Shown here one piece after another: positions 27,517 to 37,525 of a stretch of 64,000 bases of DNA. Origin of the DNA: Cohnella panacarvi Gsoil 349 (lineage in GTDB: Bacteria; Bacillota; Bacilli; Paenibacillales; Paenibacillaceae); the NCBI RefSeq assembly GCF_000515335.1, contig NZ_KI911563.1, positions 387,735 through 451,734 of the forward strand, written 5' to 3'. The notes under the pieces were generated by a model. It made no database searches, was not told where the DNA came from, and saw nothing but the letters and a program-made list of their open reading frames with translations. A program made the translations under genes and the position numbers. The number at the start of each line of letters is the position of its first letter. Position 1 is the stretch's first letter.

Positions 27517-28976
27517 TCGTCTCCATCCTCCCCGGCAGAGGGCAGTTCTACATAGACCGTTGTCCTTCCGCCGTCGATGTCCATGCGGATCATTCCGCCA
27601 TGATCGTCAACGATCGATTTGACGATACTGAGTCCAAGCCCGACGCTGCCTTCTTCTTTGAACGTCTTGTCTCCGGAATAGAAAGGCTCGAACACGCTCG
27701 TCACCTGGCCGGAAGATAAGGTCACGCCGGGATTGCCGAATGCGAGACGAAGCCTCTTCTCCCTCGCGATCTTCTCTCCGATGATCGTGATCGTCGACAG
27801 GGGTTCGCTATATTTAATCGCGTTATCCAGCAGATTGATAAACAGCTGCCGCAGCCTGTCCGCTTGTCCCAGAACGACAAGACCGTCCTCCAGATTCAGG
27901 ACAACGTGCTTCTTATAGCGTTTCGCGCGAATTTCCATGGCGTCGCATACGTCCCGGAGAAGCAGGCCGAGGTCTATCTGTACGTCCTCGTCCAACGCGG
28001 CGCCGCGGCGCGATACTTCAAGCAGGTTAAGCACCATGCCGTGCAGCCGCCGGCTTTCGTCTACGATATGCGTCATGCCTTTGTCGAAAAAGACGCGATC
28101 CGCTTCCCCGTTCTCCCTGATCAGCTCCGCATACCCCAGAATAGACGTAAGCGGGGTTTTCAGCTCGTGCGTAACGTTATCGAAAAATCGCTTCTCCTGG
28201 TCCATGAGCGTCTTCAGCCGGTCCCGGTCGCGTCCGATCGTCGCGATCTGGCTGTCGATGCGACCGATCATCTCGTTGAAGTTCTCCGCCAGCCGCCCAA
28301 TCTCGTCTTTGCGCCGAAACGTCAAGCGAACGTCCAAGTTTCCTTCGATGACTTCCGTCGAGGCGCGGGTCAGCTTCACGAGCGGAATCGTAATATGCCG
28401 CGACAGCAAATACGAGAACAGGAACGCGGCCAGGAATATGGCGAGAGCCAGATAGAACAGCAGGTTAACAATTTTGCCTGTCTGTTCGTACAGTGAAGTG
28501 AAGTCTTTGGCGAATCGCAAGATGCCGACCTTGACGCCGTCGATGACGACGGGATAAGAATAGAGCACGGAGCCCGCGCTTCCCTCATACGTAATCGTAT
28601 AGGCGGATTTGCCGCCAAGCGCCAGCTTGAGGTCCTCGGCCCCGCGGCCGGCGAATTCCGCCTCGTTGGACGAATACAGCATAATCCCGTCAACCGTATA
28701 GGCGCTCACATCGCTCGAGGTCGCGCGGTGAAGATCGTCTACCATCTCCTCGGCCATTTGGCCGAAATACATATTGTCGTTCGTAAAATGATTGATGAGA
28801 AAAGCTTGACGGACGTACACGTTGCTGTTGTTCTTCAGTTCGATAAGATCCGAGGTAATGATGCTTCGGTTGCTGTCCCGAATAAATTCCTTGACCGTCA
28901 CATTCAGCACGAGAAAAGATAAGCCGAATATCAGCAGAAAACCGACGACGAATTTGGCTCGCAGCGTACGCACCAT
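27513..28976 (-). CDS. Sensor histidine kinase with extracellular domain and HAMP
   Basis: The 487-residue kinase has a membrane segment near residues 10-30, an extracellular sensor domain of about 140 residues ('NMYFGQMAEEMVDDLHRATS'), a second membrane segment ('LFYLALAIFLAAFLFSYLLS'), a HAMP domain, HisKA with the phospho-accepting His in 'FFDNVTHELKTPLTSILGYA', and a HATPase with 'LFINLLDNAIKYS' and 'GLGLSIVKSI'. I use the ATG at about 28976, just 4 bp past the regulator stop; the frame extends upstream only as antisense-like sequence. It pairs with the OmpR-type regulator. Confidence 0.9.
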   Translation of the reverse strand: MVRTLRAKFVVGFLLIFGLSFLVLNVTVKEFIRDSNRSIITSDLIELKNNSNVYVRQAFLINHFTNDNMYFGQMAEEMVDDLHRATSSDVSAYTVDGIMLYSSNEAEFAGRGAEDLKLALGGKSAYTITYEGSAGSVLYSYPVVIDGVKVGILRFAKDFTSLYEQTGKIVNLLFYLALAIFLAAFLFSYLLSRHITIPLVKLTRASTEVIEGNLDVRLTFRRKDEIGRLAENFNEMIGRIDSQIATIGRDRDRLKTLMDQEKRFFDNVTHELKTPLTSILGYAELIRENGEADRVFFDKGMTHIVDESRRLHGMVLNLLEVSRRGAALDEDVQIDLGLLLRDVCDAMEIRAKRYKKHVVLNLEDGLVVLGQADRLRQLFINLLDNAIKYSEPLSTITIIGEKIAREKRLRLAFGNPGVTLSSGQVTSVFEPFYSGDKTFKEEGSVGLGLSIVKSIVDDHGGMIRMDIDGGRTTVYVELPSAGEDGDE

Positions 28977-28980
28977 GGGT

Positions 28981-29676
28981 TCAGCCGTTCCGTTTCTCGA
29001 ATTTATACCCGATTCCGAAGACGGTCGTAATCCATTCAGCCGCGTCGAGTTTCTTGCGGAGCCTCTGAACGTGGGTATCCACCGTCCGCATGTCGCCGGG
29101 AAAATCATAGCCCCATACGAACTCAAGCAACTCCGCGCGCGTGAAGATTTTGCCCCGGGAGCCAAGCAACGCCATAAGCAGATCGTACTCCTTCGGCGTC
29201 AATTCGACCGTGGCGCCCTGCTTGGTCACGAGACGTTCATCGGGCACGATGACAACGTCCCGGAACCGAATTTCCGAAGGCGCCGCTTCGGCTGCAACCG
29301 GTTGGACTTGCGCCAGACGGCGCAGAATGGTGCGGATGCGAACGACAACTTCCCGCAGGTCGAACGGCTTCGTAATATAATCGTCCGCTCCGACCTCTAG
29401 ACCGAGAATTTTATCCGTAATATCCGACCTGGCCGTCAACATGAGAATGGGTAAATTATATTGAGCCGTTACTTGCTTGCAGAGGTCAAGGCCGCTTCGG
29501 TCCGGCAGCATCCAATCCAGCACCAGCAGATCCGGTCGGAACAGCTCCAGCTCCCGCAACCCTTCTTCTCCGCTGCCGGCCGTCCGCGTCTCGAAGCCCT
29601 CGCGTTTCAGCCCGTAAGCGAGCAGATCCGCAATGGCTTCTTCGTCCTCGATGATCAGTATTTTCGTTTTATCCAT
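28981..29676 (-). CDS. OmpR/PhoB-type response regulator
   Basis: The 231-residue regulator has a receiver domain ('KILIIEDEEAIADLLAYGLK', phosphoacceptor Asp in 'LLVLDWMLPDRSG', Lys in 'YITKPFD') and a winged-helix DNA-binding domain ending in 'TVDTHVQRLRKKL' and 'TVFGIGYKFE'. The ATG at 29676 follows GGAGC; upstream codons to 29769 look non-coding. It is the first gene of the regulator-kinase-lipoprotein operon and lies next to the double-binding-protein transporter operon, which it may regulate. Confidence 0.92.
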   Translation of the reverse strand: MDKTKILIIEDEEAIADLLAYGLKREGFETRTAGSGEEGLRELELFRPDLLVLDWMLPDRSGLDLCKQVTAQYNLPILMLTARSDITDKILGLEVGADDYITKPFDLREVVVRIRTILRRLAQVQPVAAEAAPSEIRFRDVVIVPDERLVTKQGATVELTPKEYDLLMALLGSRGKIFTRAELLEFVWGYDFPGDMRTVDTHVQRLRKKLDAAEWITTVFGIGYKFEKRNG

Positions 29677-29833
29677 ATTGAAGCTCCAATCCGCATGGCA
29701 TAGGAATGTTTGAATCGATCTTAGCATAAACCTCATGCGCGGTGACAACGCGGCAACATCTATCCTCAAGTGTAACGTTCAGTTATCTCCAACCTATCGA
29801 GAAGTTGTCAACAAATTGTGTCCATTCATGAAA

Positions 29834-29869
29834 CAGCCCCAAAGCCGCGTATCCCGCGCTCTGGGGCTG
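29834..29869 (-). terminator. Hairpin after the secreted-protein gene
   Basis: CAGCCCC (29834-29840) pairs with GGGGCTG (29863-29869) with a GC-rich inner part. The T run on the minus strand is short (TTTC), so termination may be moderate. Confidence 0.6.
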
Positions 29870-29892
29870 ATTGGTCCTATTGGTTTACGCCC

Positions 29893-30450
29893 TCATGCGT
29901 ACATCGGTTGAATCGGGTTGCCGTTAAGGATATCTTCCACTTCTTCGAAACCGTCAAGATAGGCAAAGTTGTAGCGCGCCGGCAACGCGAACACGTATTT
30001 ATTATTCCGAGTCAGCTCTTTAGGTCCCATAGGCGCTGCGCCGATAAAGAATTTTTCCTGCTGGAGCGCGTTCCATTGATCCACCGTAAAGACGTAAATC
30101 GGGATGTCTTGCCTAGGCTTGTCTGTCGTCCATTCGGGATGGCGGATACCGATCGACGCGCCGCTTTCTGCGACCTTGCCGTCCGTCGCATCATGACCTT
30201 CCCATTGGTTCGTTACGATCGTGTACCCCTTCCAACTGTCCGGCAACGTGAAACGGAAGCCGTATTCGGTATTCTCATAGACGGATTGGTCAACTTGGAC
30301 GGTTGGGGCAACTTGATAATCTTGAGCAACGACTGGCGCTGCCTCTTCAGCTTGATTCGATCTATTGGCGGATACGATAGCCGGTACGGATACGGCGACG
30401 ACAGCCACCAGCAGCAGCATCGCTGCGGCGCCCTTGGTTTTCTTTTTCAT
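29893..30450 (-). CDS. Secreted protein with a PsbP-like segment
   Basis: The 185-residue product starts at the ATG at 30450, 8 bp after GAGGAGG. It has a signal peptide ('MKKKTKGAAAMLLLVAVVAV', cleavage near 'VSA'), a low-complexity Ala/Gln/Val linker, and a core beginning 'YENTEYGFRFTLPDSWKGYT'. Such openings are seen in secreted proteins of the PsbP/Mog1-like fold in Firmicutes. No function is known to me. It has its own terminator. Confidence 0.75.
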   Translation of the reverse strand: MKKKTKGAAAMLLLVAVVAVSVPAIVSANRSNQAEEAAPVVAQDYQVAPTVQVDQSVYENTEYGFRFTLPDSWKGYTIVTNQWEGHDATDGKVAESGASIGIRHPEWTTDKPRQDIPIYVFTVDQWNALQQEKFFIGAAPMGPKELTRNNKYVFALPARYNFAYLDGFEEVEDILNGNPIQPMYA

Positions 30451-30743
30451 GTTCATTGCCTCCTCGAAAGCATTTTGCTTATATATTAACCGTATAATTA
30501 ACGACATTAAGAGTTCGACGATAACAATGCACGCGGCATATCGCTTATACTGGGAACAGGGCTACGAAATCCAATCACCTCCCATTAACGCTGTTTCAAT
30601 CTTGAAGTGCATTCTCGCCGATCTCATTAGGTAGAACGATGTCGTATCAAAAAATGTTGCATCGAATTAGGACAAGCTTTGGGTATTGAATATCATTATG
30701 AAACTACAGGTATAATAATGTACGAACGAAGAGGATGATAATA

Positions 30744-31277
30744 ATGAAAAAAAGGCTAATCCTTGCATTGGCAGCAGTCTTAATGGCGGGCGGAATATTA
30801 AGTATCCAGGCAGTGGTTAATAAGAATAAAGCGAACGACTATAAAGTTGTCGAAGCACATCGCACTTACGTAGCTAACTTTAAAGATAAAAAGATGCTCG
30901 TAGGAGCTTCCAATAACGTATTTACAGGAAAAGTAGTACAACAAATCGGAACAAAAAAACTCGGAGCGATTCCGGAGACGCAATTTACCGTGCAGGTTCT
31001 CGAAAATATTAAAGGAGTTCTTCCCACTATCGTAACCGTGAATCAACAAGGAGGAATTCATAAAAATTCATTGATTCTATTGGATGGAGATCCACTGCTC
31101 ATCCCTGGCGAGACGTATCTCTTTGCAACGCGATATTTGGCTGAAGAGAACTGGCATACGGTTGTCCCGAATTATGGAGATATTAGAATGAATGGAAATA
31201 CCGTATTGGAATTGCTTACAGAGTTTAGAAATGCCTATGCCAATGAAGTCGTTCCAGAGGAATTTATCAATCGATAA
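30744..31277 (+). CDS. Secreted or membrane-anchored protein of unknown function
   Basis: The 177-residue product starts at the ATG at 30744, which is 9 bp after AGAGG; an ATG at 30735 abuts that site. An N-terminal hydrophobic segment ('LILALAAVLMAGGILSIQAV') without a clear cleavage motif is followed by a beta-rich domain with 'ASNNVFTGKVVQQIG' and 'TQFTVQVLENIKG'. I recognise no family with certainty. It converges on the biosynthetic operon, from which it is separated by a long hairpin. Confidence 0.7.
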   Translation: MKKRLILALAAVLMAGGILSIQAVVNKNKANDYKVVEAHRTYVANFKDKKMLVGASNNVFTGKVVQQIGTKKLGAIPETQFTVQVLENIKGVLPTIVTVNQQGGIHKNSLILLDGDPLLIPGETYLFATRYLAEENWHTVVPNYGDIRMNGNTVLELLTEFRNAYANEVVPEEFINR

Positions 31278-31304
31278 TAATGATATAACATTCCCAAACT
31301 AATA

Positions 31305-31346
31305 ATGGACGTCCAAGAGGTCGCCAGCGACCCCGAGGACGTCCAT
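31305..31346. terminator. Long composite hairpin between converging genes
   Basis: Outer stem ATGGACGTCC (31305-31314) with GGACGTCCAT (31337-31346) and inner stem GGTCGC with GCGACC. T runs are weak on both sides. Placed between a plus-strand gene and the end of the biosynthetic operon, it probably ends both transcripts. Confidence 0.7.
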
Positions 31347-31364
31347 CGTATTGTTCCTAAGCGG

Positions 31365-32126
31365 CTAAACCTCTAGGTTCAAATAGTATTGATACACTCC
31401 ATTAAACTCGGTATCGGAATTCCACGGCTTCTCCGGACCCGTAAAATGAAGCAGTGAAGGACGCTGCATCGTCATGCCGTTCCTCCAGAAATAGGATTGA
31501 TAATTCCAAACGCGATCTAACTCGAGGAATTTGTTCTGCAATACAAGATTAATGGCGTCTTGATCCATATATTCCAACGAAAGTTGAGGATTCAGCAAAG
31601 TATCTCGAATTTGAGCGGCCACGTTATTTTCGCGCCATTGCTTTAGGTTGATCACTAGAAAACCCGCATTGAAATATTTCGTTCCCTCGGGTACGACGAG
31701 CCTGCTTTGATCCCACACGCTCAAGAAATCCTCGACGGCCGCTAAGGGGTGCTCGGCGAGATCTATATTCCATACTTCCCTGAGATCGTCTAATACGAGG
31801 ATATCGCAGTCCATATAAATGACTTTATCGCGGTCCGGAATGAGCTCGGGCAAAGCGATTCGATAGAATGTCTCGTGACTGATGTGCGACATTTCGGCAT
31901 TTAACGGATAACCTCTGTATTCATCGTTATTCATCGCAATGAATTTAACGGTCGCTCCGAAAGCGTTAGCGAGCTCATGAATCTCGGATTGCGTTGAGGC
32001 CGGAATATCGGTTTCTAAGACGACTACGGTTACGTTATCCGGCTGGCTAAGGTTGACGAACAACGATTTCAGCATGGTACGCAATTGAACGGAATAAGCT
32101 TTGTTGGCTGCTGTAGCAATAATCAC
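31365..32126 (-). CDS. GT8-family glycosyltransferase
   Basis: This 253-residue GT-A-fold enzyme shows the GT8 signature: DxD metal site in 'VIYMDCDILVLDDL', 'KYFNAGFLVINLKQWRENN', 'YMDQDAINLVL' and the C-terminal 'LLHFTGPEKPWN'. GT8 enzymes transfer sugars with retention from nucleotide donors. It is the last gene of the biosynthetic operon, 15 bp after the NRPS gene, so it may glycosylate the product or a carrier-bound intermediate. A housekeeping cell-wall role is possible but less likely in this position. Confidence 0.85.
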   Translation of the reverse strand: MIIATAANKAYSVQLRTMLKSLFVNLSQPDNVTVVVLETDIPASTQSEIHELANAFGATVKFIAMNNDEYRGYPLNAEMSHISHETFYRIALPELIPDRDKVIYMDCDILVLDDLREVWNIDLAEHPLAAVEDFLSVWDQSRLVVPEGTKYFNAGFLVINLKQWRENNVAAQIRDTLLNPQLSLEYMDQDAINLVLQNKFLELDRVWNYQSYFWRNGMTMQRPSLLHFTGPEKPWNSDTEFNGVYQYYLNLEV

Positions 32127-32141
32127 GATTAGGCTCCTTTC

Positions 32142-35100
32142 TTACTCTTGTCTAATTAAAGCCAGGGCTTCTTCCATATCCAGATCGCCTTTTTCCATTA
32201 AGGTTAAGATATCTAGGACTTCAAGCCGTTGGCGGCTGATCTTGGAGTCGTTATCCGATGCAGCCTTAGGCTGAAGTTTATCCGCGATAAAGGCGGAAAG
32301 CGCAGAGATGGACGGATATTTAAACAAGTCGGAAACTTTAATCATTCCGGAATAATGTTTGTTGACGGATGCCTGCATTTGCATAAGAAGCAGCGAGGTT
32401 CCGCCGATTTCGAAAAAGTTGTCGTCCATATCCAACTCGTTCGGAACGACTCCGAGTAGTTCGGACCATATTCCCGTCACTCGCTCTTCGACTTCATTGC
32501 GGGGTACAACCGCATGCGAATCCGCGTTCTTGGTTACGACCGGCTTCGGAAGCGCTTTGCGATCCACTTTGCCGTTTCGCGTAAGCGGCATTCTCTCCAA
32601 TCGCACGAAGTGGGACGGGATCATATACGAAGGAAGCTTCGACGCCAAATATCGTTGCAATTGTTTCGCGCTTAATGCCTCTTTGCCGTCTGCGTCCAAC
32701 GCGACGTAATACGCGCAAAGCTGCGTCTCGCCGTGCTGTTCTACCGTAACGATAATCGCTTCCTGCACGTTGGCGTGCTCCACCAGTCGGGCCTCGATTT
32801 CCCCTAGCTCGATCCGGTAACCGCGAATTTTCACTTGATGGTCGATCCTGCCCAAATACTCGATGTTTCCATCCGGCAGCCATCTCGCCGAATCTCCCGT
32901 GCGATACATCCGTCCTTCCGGCTTAAACGGATTCCGGACGAATTTCTGTGCCGTCAATTCCGGACGATTCAAATACCCTCGCGCCAATCCGTCCCCGCTA
33001 ATGCAAAGCTCCCCCGGCACTCCGACCGGCTGCATGCGATCATACCGATCCACGATCCAAGTCTGAACATTGCCAAGCGGCCTGCCGATCGGTACGTTCG
33101 CCGTCTCGCCCTGTCCAGCAGCCGATGCGGCATATCTCGTCGCATATATGGTTGCTTCCGTCGGTCCGTAAATGTTCTCCAATCTCGCCATCAGCGGTAA
33201 TTGGTTGTATCTCTCCACTACTTTAGAGGTAAGCGCCTCTCCGGCTGCGAAAATATATTTTAAAGATCGCAGTTTGGCAACGTCTTCGTCCTCCAGAACA
33301 TTCAAAAACACGCTCAGCATGGAAGGCGCAAAATTGAGATGCGTAATGCGCTGCTCTTCCACTCGTTGAATGATCGTTAACGGATCTTTCTCTTCGCCCG
33401 GCGGCATAATTACAAGCTTCCCTTGTCCGATAAACCAGCCGAACAGCTCGGCTACGGAGACGTCGAACGTATACGAGGTCTTTAACAAATAGGCGTCCGA
33501 AGGCAGCATCGGGTATTCTTGTTCCAGCTGGAATAAAATATTAACGACGGAGCGATGCTCAACCAAGACGCCCTTGGGCTGGCCCGTCGACCCTGACGTA
33601 TAGATGACATAGATCAAGTTATTCGCATGAGCCAAGGGCTCCAGATTCGTACCGTCCGCATGATACGCTTGCTCATGGTCCAGCACGACGATATCACCCG
33701 CGAAACAAGTCCGTTCCCGCCAACGCTCTTGCAATAGCAGCGCCTTCGCCCCCGAATCCTCCAGCATGTACTGGATTCGCTCCTCCGGGAGCATGGGATC
33801 GATGGGGATGTACGCGCCTCCGGCTTTCAAGACCGCCAATATCCCGACAATCATGTCCAAGGAACGTTCGACCAAAATCCCTACGAGTCGATCCGGCTCT
33901 ACCCCTCTTTCCCGTAACGTTCTGGCCAACCGATTCGCCCGCTCGTTGAGTTCCCGGTACGTGAACTGTCGTTCCTCGAATACAACGGCTATATGGTCCG
34001 GCGTCCGCTCTACGTGGTCTTCAAACAATTGATGGATCGTTTTCTCTCGCGGATACGCTTCACGCGTATCGTTGAAGATTTCCGTCAGTTGCCGCGCTTC
34101 TTGTTCATTCAGTATCTCGATTGCACGTAACGGTAGATCCGGGCGCTCGCTTATTACCTCGAATATTCGTTGCAGGTGGATTCCCATTCGTTCGATCGTC
34201 TCGCGTCTGAACAGCTTCGTCGCGTATTCCATGCTTACTGCCAGACCGCCATCCCCAAGCGGTTCCGCTTGCAACGTCAAATCGAATTTTGCGACGGGAT
34301 GTTCAACGGGATAACGCGACGATTCCGCTCCTTCCAGGTTGAACCGTTCCGTCTCCATGTTCTGCAGCACGAACATCGTGTCAAACAAAGGATTGCGGCT
34401 CGTATCCCTTCTTACTAGCGCCTTCTCCACTAATTCCCCGAACGGATATCCCTGATGATCGAACGCTTGCAGCGCGTTGTCCTTCACTTGCTCCAGGAAT
34501 TCTAGAAACGTGAGGTTTCCCTGCGGGTAATTCCTTATCGCCAAGGTGTTCACGAACATGCCGATTAACGGTTCCAGATCCGCATGCATTCTCCCCGCTA
34601 CCGGCGTACCGACCACGATGTCCTCTTGACCGCTGTATGTCCACAACAGCACGTTGTACGCCGCCAACAGCACCATATACAGCGTGCTTCCCGATGCTTC
34701 CGCCACCTTCCGCAGCTTGATCATCGTTTCGCGATCCACCGTGAACCGCATATGATCCCCGGCAAAGCTCTGCATCGCCGGACGCGGATAATCCGTAGGC
34801 AATTGCAATACGGGAATGTCTCCCGCGAACTGCTCCAGCCAGTATCGTTCCTCCCGGGCAGCTTCCGCGCTTCCCTGCCGCTCCAACTGCCACGCGGCAT
34901 AATCTTTGTATTGCACCCGCAGAGGTTCGAGTTCTTCTCCCCGATAGAGACGCTCAAGTTCTCTTAACCCTATTCCGATCGAAATCCCATCGGATATCGC
35001 ATGATGCATATCCCATAGCCATACATGCCGCTCTTCTTCCAACCGGATCAAACCGACTCTGAATAGCGGAGCCATGCCGCAATCGAAAGACCGCACGAAG

Positions 35101-37208
35101 CCTTGCACGAGCTCTTCCAGTTGTTCTTCGCTGCTCGCAACCATGCGCTCCAGACGCGCGTCAAGTTCGTCATGGACGATCTGCACCGCTTCTCCTTCTG
35201 TGAACGTCAACGATGTCCGCAAAATTTCATGCCGTTTGGTCAACGATTGTATTGCCCGCTCCAAGCGGTCTGCGTCCAATACGCCTCTAAGCAGCCGCGC
35301 TTCCGGCATATTGTATCCGGTGTCGACTCCTTCCAGCTGGCTCAATACCATCAGCCGCTTTTGCGCCGATGAAGCCGGATACCTTTCCTGCTTCGTCGAC
35401 GCACGGATCGGCTGATACTGTTGTTTGCGTTGCTTGCCGATATATTCCGCCAACCCTTCCAACGACGGATGCTGGAAGACGTCTTTGATTGTCGCGGAGA
35501 TTCCCATCGCTTGGTGAATTCTTGTCACTAAGTGCATGGCGCGCAACGAGTGTCCCCCGATATCGAAGAAGTCGTCCTTCGCCCCTATCGGCTCGACGCC
35601 AAGCACTTGCTGCCATATGCGGACCAGTTCAGCCTCGACCTCATTGCGCGGAGCAACATAAGTCGCCCCTGTCGTTATGCTTCTCTCGGGAGCCGGCAAC
35701 GCTTTACGATCCACCTTGCCGTTAAGGGTTAGCGGCATCCGCTCCAATTTCACGTAATGCGTCGGGAGCATGTACGCCGGCAAATATCGAGACAACTCTG
35801 CCTTTAATTCGGCGATCGTAAGCGCGTTATCCGCGACGACATACGCGCACAATTGGTTGTGCCCGGCATTGTCTACGAACGCCGTCGCCACCGCTTGTTG
35901 AACCGATGCGATTCGCAACAATTGCGCTTCGATCTCTCCCAGCTCGATACGATAACCTCGAATCTTGACCTGTTGGTCGATCCGGCCCAAATACTCTATG
36001 TTGCCGTCGGGCAGCCATCTCGCCGAATCTCCCGTCTTGTACATCCGCTCTCCCGGCGCGAAGGGGTTCTCCACAAACTTCTCTGCGGTTAGTTCCGGCC
36101 GGTTCAAATACCCTAGCGCCAAGCCGTGTCCGCTAATGCACAGTTCTCCCGGCGTTCCGATCGGTTGCAGTCGGTTGCTTTCGTCGACAATATAGACCCA
36201 AGTGTTCGAGATCGGCTTCCCGATAGGCGGTATTAACGTCAGTCCGTCCTGGTTTCCAATGGTGAAAGTCGTAACGACATGGGTCTCCGAAGGTCCGTAA
36301 TGATTGTGGATTTGAACATTCCTTCGCATGCTCTTGTCAAGAAACGCTCTGTTCAGTTCAAGCTTCTCGCCGGCAACTACGAGATGCTCCGCATGCTGCA
36401 ACAGCTTATTGGATAAGTCCTGATCGGAAATCATATGTTTCAGATAAGCGGTAGGCAAGTATACGGCGGAAATCTCGTGAGTCTCGATGAAGCGAATCAA
36501 TTGCCAAGGATCCTGTTTCACGCTTTCTTGGGCGACAATGAGCGTGCCTCCGCTTAATAGCGTAGAGAAAGTTTCTTGGGTGAAGACATCGAAACCGACG
36601 GACGCCAAAGATAAAGTACGACGCGTATCGATCGTCGTCTTCTGCTGTTGATAAACCAGCAAATTAACGATGCTTAGATGAGGCATCAAGATCCCTTTGG
36701 GCCGTCCGGTCGTTCCTGAAGTATAAATCACGTACATGCAGCTATTGGGGAAGTTGACATGATTAACATGGGAATCGTCCGCATCATAAAACTGCCTGTC
36801 TCCTAAATCTAGTATTTCCCCTGTATATCCCTCCAGCCGCGTTTCTCCCCCATAAGCGAGCAGCAATACCGCTTCGCTATCCTTGAGCATGTACTGGATT
36901 CGCTCATCCGGGTACATACGTTCAATGGGCATGTACGCGCCGCCGGCCTTCAGAATCGCGATCATTCCAACGACCATCTCTATCGAGCGATCCGCCATAA
37001 TGGCCACGATTCGCTCCGCCCCGACTCCCCTAGCCCTAAGCGTTCTTGCCAATCGATTCGCTTGCGCGTTCAGTTCGCGGTACGTGAGTTGCCGTTCCTC
37101 GCATACGATCGCGATGTGGTCCGGCGCCTGCTCGACCTGCTCCTCGAACAACCGATGGATGGTTTTCTCCAACGGATCAGTTGCTGAAGTAACATTGAAT
37201 GCCCCCAT
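32142..37208 (-). CDS. Two-module NRPS, A-T-C-A-T, no release domain
   Basis: The 1,688-residue enzyme has A1 (about 10-505; 'YVIYTSGTTGRPKG'), T1 (Ser554 in 'GGHSL'), C (about 605-1040; HHxxxDG at 735-741), A2 (about 1055-1550; 'YTSGSTGQPKG') and T2 (Ser1605 in 'GGTSL'). It starts directly with A1, so A1-T1 is a loading module. It lacks a thioesterase or reductase, so the chain must pass on. By-eye pocket residues of A1 are D207, V208, Q211, A254, V277, A279, H303, V311, V312 and K498, resembling published proline codes. A2 gives D1249, V1250, A1253, S1296, F1320, A1322, I1346, I1354, Y1355, which I cannot assign. The start follows GGGGGG; the free carrier gene is 23 bp upstream. Confidence 0.93.
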   Translation of the reverse strand: MGAFNVTSATDPLEKTIHRLFEEQVEQAPDHIAIVCEERQLTYRELNAQANRLARTLRARGVGAERIVAIMADRSIEMVVGMIAILKAGGAYMPIERMYPDERIQYMLKDSEAVLLLAYGGETRLEGYTGEILDLGDRQFYDADDSHVNHVNFPNSCMYVIYTSGTTGRPKGILMPHLSIVNLLVYQQQKTTIDTRRTLSLASVGFDVFTQETFSTLLSGGTLIVAQESVKQDPWQLIRFIETHEISAVYLPTAYLKHMISDQDLSNKLLQHAEHLVVAGEKLELNRAFLDKSMRRNVQIHNHYGPSETHVVTTFTIGNQDGLTLIPPIGKPISNTWVYIVDESNRLQPIGTPGELCISGHGLALGYLNRPELTAEKFVENPFAPGERMYKTGDSARWLPDGNIEYLGRIDQQVKIRGYRIELGEIEAQLLRIASVQQAVATAFVDNAGHNQLCAYVVADNALTIAELKAELSRYLPAYMLPTHYVKLERMPLTLNGKVDRKALPAPERSITTGATYVAPRNEVEAELVRIWQQVLGVEPIGAKDDFFDIGGHSLRAMHLVTRIHQAMGISATIKDVFQHPSLEGLAEYIGKQRKQQYQPIRASTKQERYPASSAQKRLMVLSQLEGVDTGYNMPEARLLRGVLDADRLERAIQSLTKRHEILRTSLTFTEGEAVQIVHDELDARLERMVASSEEQLEELVQGFVRSFDCGMAPLFRVGLIRLEEERHVWLWDMHHAISDGISIGIGLRELERLYRGEELEPLRVQYKDYAAWQLERQGSAEAAREERYWLEQFAGDIPVLQLPTDYPRPAMQSFAGDHMRFTVDRETMIKLRKVAEASGSTLYMVLLAAYNVLLWTYSGQEDIVVGTPVAGRMHADLEPLIGMFVNTLAIRNYPQGNLTFLEFLEQVKDNALQAFDHQGYPFGELVEKALVRRDTSRNPLFDTMFVLQNMETERFNLEGAESSRYPVEHPVAKFDLTLQAEPLGDGGLAVSMEYATKLFRRETIERMGIHLQRIFEVISERPDLPLRAIEILNEQEARQLTEIFNDTREAYPREKTIHQLFEDHVERTPDHIAVVFEERQFTYRELNERANRLARTLRERGVEPDRLVGILVERSLDMIVGILAVLKAGGAYIPIDPMLPEERIQYMLEDSGAKALLLQERWRERTCFAGDIVVLDHEQAYHADGTNLEPLAHANNLIYVIYTSGSTGQPKGVLVEHRSVVNILFQLEQEYPMLPSDAYLLKTSYTFDVSVAELFGWFIGQGKLVIMPPGEEKDPLTIIQRVEEQRITHLNFAPSMLSVFLNVLEDEDVAKLRSLKYIFAAGEALTSKVVERYNQLPLMARLENIYGPTEATIYATRYAASAAGQGETANVPIGRPLGNVQTWIVDRYDRMQPVGVPGELCISGDGLARGYLNRPELTAQKFVRNPFKPEGRMYRTGDSARWLPDGNIEYLGRIDHQVKIRGYRIELGEIEARLVEHANVQEAIIVTVEQHGETQLCAYYVALDADGKEALSAKQLQRYLASKLPSYMIPSHFVRLERMPLTRNGKVDRKALPKPVVTKNADSHAVVPRNEVEERVTGIWSELLGVVPNELDMDDNFFEIGGTSLLLMQMQASVNKHYSGMIKVSDLFKYPSISALSAFIADKLQPKAASDNDSKISRQRLEVLDILTLMEKGDLDMEEALALIRQE

Positions 37209-37231
37209 TATGTCCCCCCTTTGCGAATAGA

Positions 37232-37507
37232 TTATCCCTTGACCGCGGCTTGTCGATTCTCGATATAATTCAACAATCTGGACACGCTGTAATTCCCCAA
37301 TCTAATGATTTCCTCGTCCGGCACGCGTATGTTGAAAGTCTCTTCCAATTGGATCACGTACATGGTCAATACAAGGGAATCGAATTCGAATATCTGCTCT
37401 AGCGGTACATGGTCATCGATCTGTTCCGGAGCTTGAATATTGAATTTCTCTTCGCAAAAAACGGCAAACTTTCGAATAAAGGCATCCAATTCGTTTTTGA
37501 GCATCAT
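37232..37507 (-). CDS. Free-standing acyl/peptidyl carrier protein
   Basis: The 91-residue acidic protein has the phosphopantetheine site in 'IFEFDSLVLTMYV' (Ser in FDSL). The helical pattern is that of stand-alone carrier proteins, with a slightly long N-terminus. It lies between the hybrid megasynthase and the NRPS gene, with 18 and 23 bp gaps, and starts after GGAGG. It could hold an intermediate between the two enzymes, or feed a unit to the BtrH-like domain or the glycosyltransferase. Confidence 0.85.
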   Translation of the reverse strand: MMLKNELDAFIRKFAVFCEEKFNIQAPEQIDDHVPLEQIFEFDSLVLTMYVIQLEETFNIRVPDEEIIRLGNYSVSRLLNYIENRQAAVKG

Positions 37508-37525
37508 ATGTTCCTCCGCTATTCG

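Noticed and set aside
26659-27555. Plus-strand frame of 298 codons
   Set aside because: Antisense shadow of the propeller lipoprotein gene.
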